NCBI RefSeq assembly: GCF_949769195.1
Contig: NZ_OX458333.1
Location: 4,002,001 to 4,066,000, forward strand
DNA: 64,000 nt
Direction of reading: 5' to 3'
Origin: Methylocaldum szegediense
GTDB taxonomy: Bacteria > Pseudomonadota > Gammaproteobacteria > Methylococcales > Methylococcaceae
Shown here: one piece after another, positions 24,911 to 32,786 of the stretch
How positions within the stretch are numbered: position 1 is the stretch's first letter
Layout: every line of letters begins with the position of its first letter
Notes under the pieces: model-generated
What the model saw: the letters and a program-made list of their open reading frames with translations, nothing else
What the model was told of the DNA's origin: nothing
Databases searched by the model: none
Translations under genes and position numbers: made by a program

Positions 24911-25654
24911 ATGGGATTCGAAGACAAGGTCGCGTTAGTGACCGGGGCTTCGCGTGGCATCGGCCGCGCCATTGCTAAAGCGCTCGCGGAGGCGGGCTTC
25001 AAGGTAGCCGTGAATTACGCCAGCAACCGTGACAAGGCGGAAGAACTCTGCCGGGAAATCCAGGAGGCCGGCGGAACCGCCCGGGCCTATCCGGCGAACG
25101 TGGCGGCGGCCGCCGAGGTCGAGTCCATGGTCGAGGCGGTGACCAGCGATCTCGGACCAGTCGAGATCCTGGTCAACAATGCCGGCATCATCCGCGACAG
25201 CTTTCTCGCCATGATGTCGGAGGCCGCCTTCGACGACGTGGTCGACACCAATCTGAAAGGCACCTTCCTGGTGTCCCGTGCCGTCGTCAAAGACATGATG
25301 CGGCGGCGCTTTGGGCGGATCGTCAACGTGGTGTCGATCAGCGGCCTGATTGGAACGCCGGGGCAGGCCAACTATGCCGCGTCCAAAGGCGGTGTCATCG
25401 CCATGACCCGCGCGCTCTCCAAAGAACTGGCCCGCTACGGCATCAGCGTCAATGCGCTGGCGCCCGGGTTCGTGGACACCGACATGCTGGCCGGCATGAA
25501 TCCGAAACAGCTCGAGCCGCTGATCAAGTCGGTTCCCATGGGCCGTGCCGGAACCCCGGAGGAAATCGCTCGAGTCGCCTGCTTCCTGGCTTCGCCCGAA
25601 AACAGCTATATGACCGGGCAGGTGATCGTCGTGGACGGAGGTCTCAGTGTCTGA
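24911..25654 (+). CDS. 3-oxoacyl-ACP reductase (FabG-type SDR)
   Basis: 247 aa from the ATG at 24911 (AAGGGTG upstream; an ATG at 24896 inside the KS gene is an alternative). The cofactor motif is VTGASRGIGRAI, followed by VNNAGIIRD and the catalytic Ser-Tyr-Lys in VVSISGLIGTPGQANYAASKGG, with LAPGFVDTDML after it and the C-terminal YMTGQVIVVDGGL. All features of an active NADPH ketoreductase are present. It starts 4 bases after the KS stop and overlaps the next gene, so its stoichiometry with the KS is likely linked. Confidence 0.93.
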   Translation: MGFEDKVALVTGASRGIGRAIAKALAEAGFKVAVNYASNRDKAEELCREIQEAGGTARAYPANVAAAAEVESMVEAVTSDLGPVEILVNNAGIIRDSFLAMMSEAAFDDVVDTNLKGTFLVSRAVVKDMMRRRFGRIVNVVSISGLIGTPGQANYAASKGGVIAMTRALSKELARYGISVNALAPGFVDTDMLAGMNPKQLEPLIKSVPMGRAGTPEEIARVACFLASPENSYMTGQVIVVDGGLSV

Positions 25655-26384
25655 GAAAGCGCGGGTCTACCGCTTGAACCGGCCCACTCGGATGACGCTT
25701 CGTGCCAGTGCGACCCTGGTCGTCGACGGACCGCGGCGATTCCTAGTGGACGGCGGCGACTTCGCCTCGACGGCGGAACTCGACGCAGCCTTGCGCAGCG
25801 TGGTCGGTTTCGGTCTGGACGGCATCACCGATGCCTATTTCACGCACCTGCATTTCGACCACTACCGGGCGTTGGCGCCCGAGTGCAGGGGATGGCAGGT
25901 GCATGCCCCCCGACAGGAATATCGATTCGTGTGCGAGTTGATGCGCTATCGGGAGGACCGCGCAGCGTATAAGGCCTTTCTTAAGGAGACCCATGAACTC
26001 ATCGCGCCGGTGTTTCTACGCGAATTCCTGCGCCTCGCCACGGACCCGCGTTACGACTTCGAGTCATCCGACCGTGTGCCGGAGTTTCATCTGTGCGATC
26101 CCGGCGAGCAGCTCTCGCCCCATGTCGCCACCGTGGATCTAGCCGGCCATTGCCCCGGCCAGATGGGCCTCTGGGTGGATACCGAACAAGGTGCCTGCAT
26201 GATCGCAGGCGACGCGGTGCTGTCCTTGGACGATTTTCTCGCGACGGGCATCGATCATCATCTCATTGTCCACGATCGGGAACTGCTGCTGGCCTCCCGC
26301 CGCCGTGTGGCCGAGGCCGATTTCGTCGTGCCCGGCCACGGCGAATGGTTCGATCCCCGGCGCGGCAACCTTACACCTTTTTAA
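25647..26384 (+). CDS. Metallo-beta-lactamase-fold hydrolase
   Basis: 245 aa, GTG start overlapping the FabG gene by 8 bases with GGAGG upstream. The complete dinuclear metal site is visible: FTHLHFDHYR (His-67, His-69, Asp-71, His-72), LAGHCPGQMG, IAGDAVLS and VPGHGEWFD. MBL-fold enzymes in polyketide pathways act as thioesterases or as hydrolases/cyclases that release ACP-bound chains; others hydrolyse lactones. In this cluster no classical thioesterase is seen, so chain release is a reasonable guess. The sequence does not identify the bond cut. Confidence 0.85.
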   Translation: MSEKARVYRLNRPTRMTLRASATLVVDGPRRFLVDGGDFASTAELDAALRSVVGFGLDGITDAYFTHLHFDHYRALAPECRGWQVHAPRQEYRFVCELMRYREDRAAYKAFLKETHELIAPVFLREFLRLATDPRYDFESSDRVPEFHLCDPGEQLSPHVATVDLAGHCPGQMGLWVDTEQGACMIAGDAVLSLDDFLATGIDHHLIVHDRELLLASRRRVAEADFVVPGHGEWFDPRRGNLTPF

Positions 26385-26398
26385 CGGAGTGATTCGTC

Positions 26399-27586
26399 AT
26401 GACTGATCAGATCGTCATTACCGGCATTGGCATCGTGAGCTCCTTGGGCTCCGACGTCGATACGGCCGTCCAGGCAACGGCCGAAGGGAAGAGCGGCCTT
26501 ACGGAGACCGATCGCTTCGGGCCCGAACGCCGCCTTGGCGTCGTCCAGGGATTCGATGTCGCCGATTACCTGAACCCAAAGAAGGCGCGCCGGATGGACC
26601 CGATCAATTGCTACACCATCGCAGCCGGCAGCCAAGCGTTGGCTCACGCGGGGCTGCCGTCAGACCTGCGTCGGGATTGCGGTCTCCTGGTCGGAACCGG
26701 TTTCTCCGGTCTCAGCAGCGTGGTGGAGCATCAGAAGAAATTCCTGCGCGACGGTATCAAGACTCTGAGTCCCGCTCATTTCCCGACTACGGTATACAAC
26801 GCCAGCGCAGGGCTTGCAGCGATCGAGCTCGGCGTGGCCGGCCCTAATTCCACTGTCACCGGCGTCGACGTGAGCGGCGAGTATGCGCTTCTGTATGCGT
26901 CCATGATACTCCGCCAGGGACTTACCGAACGCATCCTGGTGGTGGGTGCCGACGAGCTCAGCCCCGCGCTGGTGGAAGCTTTCCACGATCTGGGCCTGTC
27001 GGGCGACGAGGATTCCTACCCGTTCGCCCGCCGCCGTTCCGGTTTTATCCTGGGCGAAGGCGCGGCAGCTCTGCTGCTGGAGACGAAAAACGCCGCGTTG
27101 GAGCGTGGGGCGAAGATTCTCGGAACTATCGAAGGCATCGGCCTGCGATCGTCGGCCAGGGACGCGTTCGGCCACGATTCCGAAGGCGCCAGCGCCGCGA
27201 TCGATCAGGCGCTGACTCGATCCGGGTGTGAACTCGCCGATATGGACTGGATATCCAGTCCCGCCAACGGCGGCAAAAGCCTAGATCGCTTTGACGCCGA
27301 GGTCTGGCGGCAGATGCTCGGCGACGCCTCGGCGAGAGTTTCGGCAATCAAGGCTTACACCGGCGAGTTCGCCGCCTCCGGCGTCCTGCGCCTGGCTCTG
27401 GGCCTCGCTTGCGCTCAGCGCGGCGTCGTTCCGGCGATGAGCGAGGGCGTGGATTACGACGAAGGTATTGCCTCCCTCCTCAATTACAGCACGTCTAGGG
27501 AACGGGTGTCCCGCTTCCTTCACCACGGCTCAGGCGTCGGCGGCACCCACGTCTCCGTGGTCGTCGGCTGCGGTTACGCGGCTTAG
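26399..27586 (+). CDS. Ketosynthase-like protein lacking catalytic triad (KS-beta / chain-length-factor-like)
   Basis: 395 aa, clearly a thiolase-fold KS from start (IVITGIGIVSSLG) to end (FLHHGSGVGGTHVSVVVG). At the nucleophile position it has Asp-157 (VTGVDVSGEYALL) where the KS-alpha has Cys; the first His region reads ISSPANGG instead of INAHGTGT; the second reads IKAYTGEFAASG instead of KPMIGHTLSAAG. All three catalytic residues are gone. Type II PKS chain-length factors replace Cys with Gln; Asp is unusual. It probably forms a heterodimer with the active KS and sets chain length or primer use, which is inference from family logic. Confidence 0.88.
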   Translation: MTDQIVITGIGIVSSLGSDVDTAVQATAEGKSGLTETDRFGPERRLGVVQGFDVADYLNPKKARRMDPINCYTIAAGSQALAHAGLPSDLRRDCGLLVGTGFSGLSSVVEHQKKFLRDGIKTLSPAHFPTTVYNASAGLAAIELGVAGPNSTVTGVDVSGEYALLYASMILRQGLTERILVVGADELSPALVEAFHDLGLSGDEDSYPFARRRSGFILGEGAAALLLETKNAALERGAKILGTIEGIGLRSSARDAFGHDSEGASAAIDQALTRSGCELADMDWISSPANGGKSLDRFDAEVWRQMLGDASARVSAIKAYTGEFAASGVLRLALGLACAQRGVVPAMSEGVDYDEGIASLLNYSTSRERVSRFLHHGSGVGGTHVSVVVGCGYAA

Positions 27587-27597
27587 GAAGAAGAACT

Positions 27598-28029
27598 ATG
27601 CGACTCGAACGCTCAGACATCGAATCCCTACTGCCTCACCGCCACCCTATCCTGATGCCGAACTACATCGACATCGAGGTGCCGGGCGCGGCCGGGACCG
27701 GCCACGTCACCTTGGCAGAGGATCGGACCATCTGGAACGACTGGACCGGGCGCGATCTCGCCGACGAACTGGTGCTGGAAAGTGCCGCCCAGATCATGGG
27801 CGTGGTGCTCGCCACTGGCGCGGATCGCCCTGAATCGCGCGAGGACGCCCGCCATTTGCTCCTCGGATTCGAGCAAGTGGAATTCGACGCACCCGCCGAT
27901 CCGGAACGGGACATCCATATCGAAGTCCGCATCGACGCTTGCTTCGGTGGCCTCTGCCGGGGCGGCTTCCGGGCACTTCAGGGCGAGGCTGTCATTGCCG
28001 CCGGCCGGGTCACGGTCACGGGAGCTTGA
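27598..28029 (+). CDS. FabZ-like hotdog protein retaining Glu but lacking the active-site His
   Basis: 143 aa, hotdog fold. The N-terminus LLPHRHPILMPNY matches FabZ's LLPHRYPFL. The central helix DELVLESAAQIMG matches FabZ's catalytic-Glu helix, Glu-61. Fourteen residues before, where FabZ has the His of HFPGHP, this protein has Asn-47 within IWNDWTGRDL, so the HFPG motif is missing. The next gene encodes the opposite half. It resembles the ApeP-type dehydratase partner proteins of aryl polyene clusters in size and motif. Likely role: dehydration of 3-hydroxyacyl-ACP, active only with its partner. Confidence 0.82.
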   Translation: MRLERSDIESLLPHRHPILMPNYIDIEVPGAAGTGHVTLAEDRTIWNDWTGRDLADELVLESAAQIMGVVLATGADRPESREDARHLLLGFEQVEFDAPADPERDIHIEVRIDACFGGLCRGGFRALQGEAVIAAGRVTVTGA

Positions 28030-28032
28030 GCC

Positions 28033-28350
28033 ATGACGACGAAATCCTATGCCGTTTCCGCTGAGCAACCTGTGTTCGTAGGGCACTTTCCTGGCAATCC
28101 CATACTGCCGGGCGTGTTACTGCTCGCCTTCGCCCGCAAGACTCTGACCGAGACGTACGGCCGTCCTTGCCGCATCCGCCGCATCGTGCGGCAAAAGTTT
28201 CTCGCACCAGTGGTTCCGTCCCAGACCGTTCAGGTGGAATGCGTGCCTACCGAAAGCGAGCGCCTGCCCACTGAAGTCGCGTGCCGCTTCGTCAATCAGG
28301 ACGGCGTCCTGGTCGCCAAAGCAGACCTTGTGATCGAGTTTTCGTTATGA
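28033..28350 (+). CDS. FabZ-like hotdog protein retaining His but lacking the active-site Glu
   Basis: 105 aa, a short hotdog protein. It has FVGHFPGNPILPGVLLLAFARK: His-18 and the P-G-V turn of FabZ are intact, but the Glu fourteen residues later is Ala-32. Strands IRRIVRQKFLAPVVP and VACRFVNQDGVLVAKADL complete the fold. It begins 3 bases after the preceding hotdog gene. FabZ active sites are built across the dimer interface from His of one chain and Glu of the other, so these two proteins together could form one composite site. Its stop overlaps the next start (ATGA). Confidence 0.85.
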   Translation: MTTKSYAVSAEQPVFVGHFPGNPILPGVLLLAFARKTLTETYGRPCRIRRIVRQKFLAPVVPSQTVQVECVPTESERLPTEVACRFVNQDGVLVAKADLVIEFSL

Positions 28351-29879
28351 ACCGTCGTTCCGCACTGAAAGCACTGGCCGTCCTTGGGGGACTCGGATTG
28401 GGCGTTGGAGCGAGCTTTCGTGTCGACGCCAAAGGCCGGCCCAAACTCGTCAACCTTCCGGACACTTTTGACGAAATCGACCACTTCGGGATCACACACC
28501 AGGTTAGGGATGGCGTTGCCTTCAAGATCCCCGAGCCTTCGCTGCGTAAGGATATCGTCATCGTGGGTGGCGGCATCTCGGGGCTGACCGCTCTGTATCG
28601 ACTCGCCGAGTACGATTGCCTGCTGGTCGAAAAGGAGGATGCGCTCGGCGGCAACTCGCGGCGTCGACAAAGCCGAGGCATCTTTTATCCCCTGGGGGCG
28701 CTGGTCAGCCAGGGTCCGGTGTACCCCTTCATCGATTTCTTCCGGGAACTGGACGTGCCGTTCGAGCCCGTTCAGGGCTCCAGACTGGCCTATCATGTCC
28801 GCGGCCGGCTGGTCGAAGACCCCCTGGCGGAAGACGGCTGGCGCCGCTTGCCGTTTTCAAGGCAGGAACGCGAAGGGTTCCGTCGCGTGCGCGACGATCT
28901 GGCGGCGCTGCGCCACCCCATCGACGGCATCTTCTTTCCGCGCGCCGACAATCGGGCGGAGATCCGCCAGCTCGACCGTATTACGCTGAGCCGCTATCTC
29001 GCGGATAAAGGTTACCCGGAATCCGTGAACCAGTTCTTGAAGCTGATGCTGAGCTCCCGTCTCGGCGAAACCGGTGAGGAGGTCTCCGCCTGGATCGCCC
29101 TCTACCTGCTGTCGAATCTACCGGCTCCCGCCTATACGCTGCCCGGTGGACATGGTGCCATCTCCGACATCCTCCGCGAGCGCTGCCAAGCGATCCGCCC
29201 GAATGCCTTGATGACCGGATTCACCGTAATCCGGGTCGAGAACCGTCCGGACGGCAAGGTTTGGGTGACGGGATGCGCGGACGACGGTTCGCTGCAAACC
29301 ATCGAGGCGCGCTGCGCCGTGATGGCCGTCCCCAAAGTGTTCGCGAAGCACGCCGTGGTGGGTTTGCGCGAGGAGCGGCCGGATATCTATGACCGGTTTC
29401 GCTACAACGCCTACCTGGTTGCCCAGGTGGAACTGTCGAGACGGGTCGCGCCCGCCTTCGAGACTGCGAGCGCCTCGAGGTTCAGCCGCTTCGTCGTCGC
29501 TGCCGACTGGCTTCGCAGCAATCGCGATCCGAAAGGATCGAGCCATTTGACCGTGTACGTGCCGTATCCCGGCAGTGCGAGCCGTATCGAACTGTTCGGC
29601 AGCTCGGCCAGGCAGCTCGCGGCGCGCATCGTGGCCGACCTGAACGCCATTTTGCCCCGAAGCCGCGGCGCTATCGAGACGGTTCGGCTACACCGTTGGG
29701 GACACCCGATGGTCGGGTGTGGGCCCGGCATGGACGACATCCTGAATGCTGCTAAGCAGCCATTCGGCAATATCGTCTTCGCGCACAGCGACTCCTTCGG
29801 CATCGCGGGACTTTATTCCGCCGTATGGACGGGCATGGAAGCCAGCAGCGATGCGCGAATCGTTTTGGAAGAGATCTAG
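28347..29879 (+). CDS. Tat-exported FAD-dependent oxidoreductase (amine-oxidase/desaturase-like)
   Basis: The ATG at 28347 overlaps the previous stop. The 510-aa product starts with a twin-arginine-type signal (NRRSALKALAVLGGLGLGVGA), implying export of the folded flavoprotein. The FAD-binding Rossmann motif is DIVIVGGGISGLTALYRL followed by VEKEDALGGNSRR; a C-terminal FAD contact region is FAHSDSFGIAGLYSAVWTG. The architecture is that of flavin amine oxidases, phytoene desaturases and protoporphyrinogen oxidases. In this cluster it could oxidise or desaturate the product after export to the periplasm. Substrate and reaction are not known. Confidence 0.82.
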   Translation: MNRRSALKALAVLGGLGLGVGASFRVDAKGRPKLVNLPDTFDEIDHFGITHQVRDGVAFKIPEPSLRKDIVIVGGGISGLTALYRLAEYDCLLVEKEDALGGNSRRRQSRGIFYPLGALVSQGPVYPFIDFFRELDVPFEPVQGSRLAYHVRGRLVEDPLAEDGWRRLPFSRQEREGFRRVRDDLAALRHPIDGIFFPRADNRAEIRQLDRITLSRYLADKGYPESVNQFLKLMLSSRLGETGEEVSAWIALYLLSNLPAPAYTLPGGHGAISDILRERCQAIRPNALMTGFTVIRVENRPDGKVWVTGCADDGSLQTIEARCAVMAVPKVFAKHAVVGLREERPDIYDRFRYNAYLVAQVELSRRVAPAFETASASRFSRFVVAADWLRSNRDPKGSSHLTVYVPYPGSASRIELFGSSARQLAARIVADLNAILPRSRGAIETVRLHRWGHPMVGCGPGMDDILNAAKQPFGNIVFAHSDSFGIAGLYSAVWTGMEASSDARIVLEEI

Positions 29880-29915
29880 CCGGATTCTGTTCAACCACCT
29901 AGAGGAAAATGAACC

Positions 29916-30515
29916 ATGATGTCAGTGAAACGACTGCTTTCCGTACTTGTGCTTGCATCCATCAGTGCCCACGGCCTCGCGGCCAACGTGATCTATCTTA
30001 AGGGCGCCGAGGCCAAAGACGCGCTGGCGAAATACGAAGCCGCCTTGCGCCAAAATCCGGACGATTTCGAGGCATTGAAATCCGCGGGCATCATCCTGCA
30101 TCAACTCAGCCGCGCCGAACCCGACAAACAGCGGGTTGAGACGGCGGAGCAGTATCTGAAGAAGGCTCAGAAGCTGCACCCTGAGGATCAGGAGGTGGTC
30201 GGCTGGTTGGGCAGCGTAATCACCATGAAAGCCCTGTTCGAAACCGACCCGGGCAAGCAGACCTTTTTCGTCAAATCCGGTACGCGCCTGCTCGACAAGG
30301 CCGTGCAGAAGGATCCCGACAATCTGGTGGTGCGCCTAACCCGTGCTTACAACAGCATGGAGCTGCCGGTCTTTCTGAAGCGGACCTCGTTCGCGGTGGT
30401 CGACTTCAAACATTATCTCGCGCTGTGCGAATCCCGGGAGTGCCCGGCGGAACAGCTGGCGGATGCCCGCGGCAAGCTCGCCGAGGCGGAAAAAATCCTC
30501 GCCGAAAACCGTTAA
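29916..30515 (+). CDS. Periplasmic TPR-like protein
   Basis: 199 aa with a signal peptide (VKRLLSVLVLASISAHGLA) and AGAGGAAAATG upstream of ATG ATG (start 29916 or 29919). The body is helical with TPR-like repeats (ALAKYEAALRQNPDDFEALKSAG, TAEQYLKKAQKLHPEDQEVVGWLG, GTRLLDKAVQKDPDNLVVRL). It may scaffold the exported flavoenzyme or export line. No catalytic motif is present. A TPR lipoprotein of similar size ends the cluster (36115-36792), and the two may be distant paralogues. Confidence 0.75.
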   Translation: MMSVKRLLSVLVLASISAHGLAANVIYLKGAEAKDALAKYEAALRQNPDDFEALKSAGIILHQLSRAEPDKQRVETAEQYLKKAQKLHPEDQEVVGWLGSVITMKALFETDPGKQTFFVKSGTRLLDKAVQKDPDNLVVRLTRAYNSMELPVFLKRTSFAVVDFKHYLALCESRECPAEQLADARGKLAEAEKILAENR

Positions 30516-30547
30516 AAGCTAACGTATCAGAAGGACATCGACTCATC

Positions 30548-31345
30548 ATGCCGTACGCAGCCATCAACGACACGGCAGCCGGATCGGGTCCGGCATCGCT
30601 CGCCGAGCGTCGCGTGCTGATCACCGGTGCCAGCGGCGCCATCGGTGCCGCGATCGCCGCGGCCATCGCCGACGCGGGTGCGCGGGTTTGCCTCCATTAC
30701 CATCGGAGCGGCGGCCCCGTCGAGCGCCTGGCCCAGCGCATCAACACGGAGCGGGGGCCGTCCCGGGCGTTTTCCGCGCAGGCCGACCTGACCGACCGCG
30801 AAGCGGCGGAAAACCTGTTCGATTGCGCGTTCGAACGGCTGGGCGGCGTGGACATCCTGATCAATTGCATCGGTACCGCACGCGACGATTCGATCCTGAT
30901 GCTGACCGAACGCGATGCGGACCTCATGATGCGGGGCAACCTGGCGCCGGTGGTCTACCTGTGCGAGGCCATGCGGCGCCGATGCGCCGCCCGGGATTAC
31001 GGCCGCATCATCAACATCACCTCGATCACCGGCCTGGTGGGGCAACCCATGCGTTCGCTGTACGGGGCGGCGAAAGGCGCGGTCATCGCCTACACCAAGG
31101 GTCTGGCGCGGGAAATCGCCGGCCGCGGCTGGACCGCCAACTGCATCGCGCCGCAGGTCCTCGACGGCGGCATCGCCGATGTCATGAAACCCCAGGTGCG
31201 CGCCGCGATCATGGGCAGCACGCCGATCAAGCGCAGCTGCACCCCGAACGATCTGGTCGGCGCCGCCCTGTTCCTCGCCTCGGCCGAAGCCGGCTTCATC
31301 ACCGGAACGGTCTTGAACATCACGGGAGGGCTGGTCACATGGTAA
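30548..31345 (+). CDS. Short-chain dehydrogenase/3-oxoacyl-ACP reductase-like (second KR)
   Basis: 265 aa. Cofactor motif ITGASGAIGAAI; NCIGTARDD in place of NNAG; catalytic Ser, Tyr and Lys in ITSITGLVGQPMRSLYGAAKGA; C-terminal FITGTVLNITGGL. A ~18-residue N-terminal extension precedes the first strand. It should be an active ketoreductase. Its 3' end overlaps a catalytically dead SDR gene by 7 bases, the arrangement expected for a heteromeric reductase. Two active KRs in one pathway could act at different chain lengths or one on a terminal group. Confidence 0.88.
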   Translation: MPYAAINDTAAGSGPASLAERRVLITGASGAIGAAIAAAIADAGARVCLHYHRSGGPVERLAQRINTERGPSRAFSAQADLTDREAAENLFDCAFERLGGVDILINCIGTARDDSILMLTERDADLMMRGNLAPVVYLCEAMRRRCAARDYGRIINITSITGLVGQPMRSLYGAAKGAVIAYTKGLAREIAGRGWTANCIAPQVLDGGIADVMKPQVRAAIMGSTPIKRSCTPNDLVGAALFLASAEAGFITGTVLNITGGLVTW

Positions 31346-32010
31346 GCCATCCCCGGATCTGGCTCCTGGGGCGCGAAACCTACGCCGGCGCACTCGCCGA
31401 CAGGCTGGCGGCGCTAGGCGCCACGGTCCACCACTCCGAGGATTCGGATGCGACCAATGCCGAATCAGCGACGGAACGTCTGGAACGATCGATGGAAGCG
31501 GCGCACGCGGCGTTGGGCGGTATCGATGCGCTGGTCTTCCTCGACCGTGTGCGTCGGGCCTCGCCCGAGTGCGATCCGGACGAAGTACTCACGGAAACGA
31601 TCGCCGCGAGCAAGAGGCTGTTCCTCGCGGTACGCGCGCTGGCGCCGAGGATGGCCAAAGATGGCGTCGAAGGCAATGTGATCGTGATCTGCGATGACGC
31701 CGGCAGCAGCGGGCGCGAAGGCTTCCTGGCCGGGGCCGCCGTGGGAGGCGCGCTGATCGGCATGAGCAAATGCCTGGCCAAGGAACTCGGCCGCTACCGG
31801 ATCGCCGTCAATGTCATTTGCCACGGTTTCATCGAGGGAATCGATACCGGCGTCCGGCTCACCGCCCACGAACAGATGTTGTTCAAGGTGATGGGGCTTG
31901 GCAGGCAGGGCAATCCCGGCCACCTCGCCGCCAATGTCCTGCATCTCGCTCGCGGCGGCCATTGGATGACCGGGCAAGTGCTGCGGGTAGACGACGGTTT
32001 GATCATGTAG
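31339..32010 (+). CDS. Degenerate SDR (pseudo-ketoreductase) paired with the preceding KR
   Basis: 223 aa. Overall SDR layout is kept (IDALVFLDRVRRA for the N-N-A-G strand, ELGRYRIAVNVICHGFI, WMTGQVLRVDDGL). The glycine-rich cofactor loop is absent (IWLLGRETYAGAL instead of TGxxxGxG), and the Tyr-x3-Lys position reads GAAVG in LAGAAVGGALIGMSK. It therefore cannot work as a normal NAD(P)H reductase. It overlaps the active KR gene, so it is likely its structural or regulatory subunit, as in known heteromeric FabG-like reductases (for example CBR4/HSD17B8). This is inference. Confidence 0.8.
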   Translation: MVSHPRIWLLGRETYAGALADRLAALGATVHHSEDSDATNAESATERLERSMEAAHAALGGIDALVFLDRVRRASPECDPDEVLTETIAASKRLFLAVRALAPRMAKDGVEGNVIVICDDAGSSGREGFLAGAAVGGALIGMSKCLAKELGRYRIAVNVICHGFIEGIDTGVRLTAHEQMLFKVMGLGRQGNPGHLAANVLHLARGGHWMTGQVLRVDDGLIM

Positions 32011-32069
32011 ACACGGACATGCCGCGAGTTTCAAAGACCAAGATGGAATCATACGAGAACGAAAAACCT

Positions 32070-32786
32070 ATGGGCTTCATTCAAATAAGCGATTTGCACA
32101 AGACCTACCAACTCGGCGAGAGCCAGGTGCATGCGCTTCGCGGCGTCTCTCTCACCGTGAAGGAAGGCGAGCGCCTGTTCCTAGGCGGCCCCTCGGGAAG
32201 CGGAAAATCGACTCTGCTCCACATCATCGGCTGTCTCGACCGCTTCGATCAGGGGCGTATCGTCGTCGCAGGACGGGATGTCGCCTCCGCCGACGATCGG
32301 GCATTGGCTGATTTCCGCGCGCGCCATATCGGCTTCGTTTTTCAGAATTTCAATCTCTTGCCGGTGCTCACGGTATTCGAGAATGTGGAATATCCCTTGC
32401 TCCTGAACGGCGAGAAAAGCGTCAAGAAACGCCGCGGCCGGGTCGAAGCGATGTTGGAGGCTGTGGGGCTGCTCACGTATGCCAAACACTATCCGAACGA
32501 GCTCTCGGGCGGGCAACGACAGCGGGTCGCCATTGCCCGCGCCCTGGTTCATCATCCGCGCCTGCTTATAGCGGATGAGCCGACGGCCAATCTGGATTCC
32601 ACTACCGGCGATGCGATCATCCGCCTCATGCTGGACCTCTCTCGCAAGCAGGGTTCCACAGTGATCATTTGCACCCATAACCGGGAACTTCTGGACAACG
32701 CCGAACGCTGCGTCCTGCTCCGGGACGGCCAGATCGAGAACGACGCGACGGCGGAAACTCAGGGGAGGACGGCGGCATGTTTCTGA
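32070..32786 (+). CDS. LolD/MacB-type ABC transporter ATP-binding protein
   Basis: 238 aa from the ATG at 32070; in-frame ATGs at 32019 and 32043 are possible, none with a strong ribosome site. Walker A GGPSGSGKST, Q-loop VFQNFNLLP, signature LSGGQRQRVA, Walker B LLIADEPTANLD and switch ICTHNRE are complete. The sequence is of the LolD/MacB/FtsE class, whose members power mechanotransmission rather than channel transport. It overlaps the next permease gene by 10 bases. It should drive extraction of a lipid-like product, or lipoprotein, from the inner membrane. Confidence 0.93.
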   Translation: MGFIQISDLHKTYQLGESQVHALRGVSLTVKEGERLFLGGPSGSGKSTLLHIIGCLDRFDQGRIVVAGRDVASADDRALADFRARHIGFVFQNFNLLPVLTVFENVEYPLLLNGEKSVKKRRGRVEAMLEAVGLLTYAKHYPNELSGGQRQRVAIARALVHHPRLLIADEPTANLDSTTGDAIIRLMLDLSRKQGSTVIICTHNRELLDNAERCVLLRDGQIENDATAETQGRTAACF

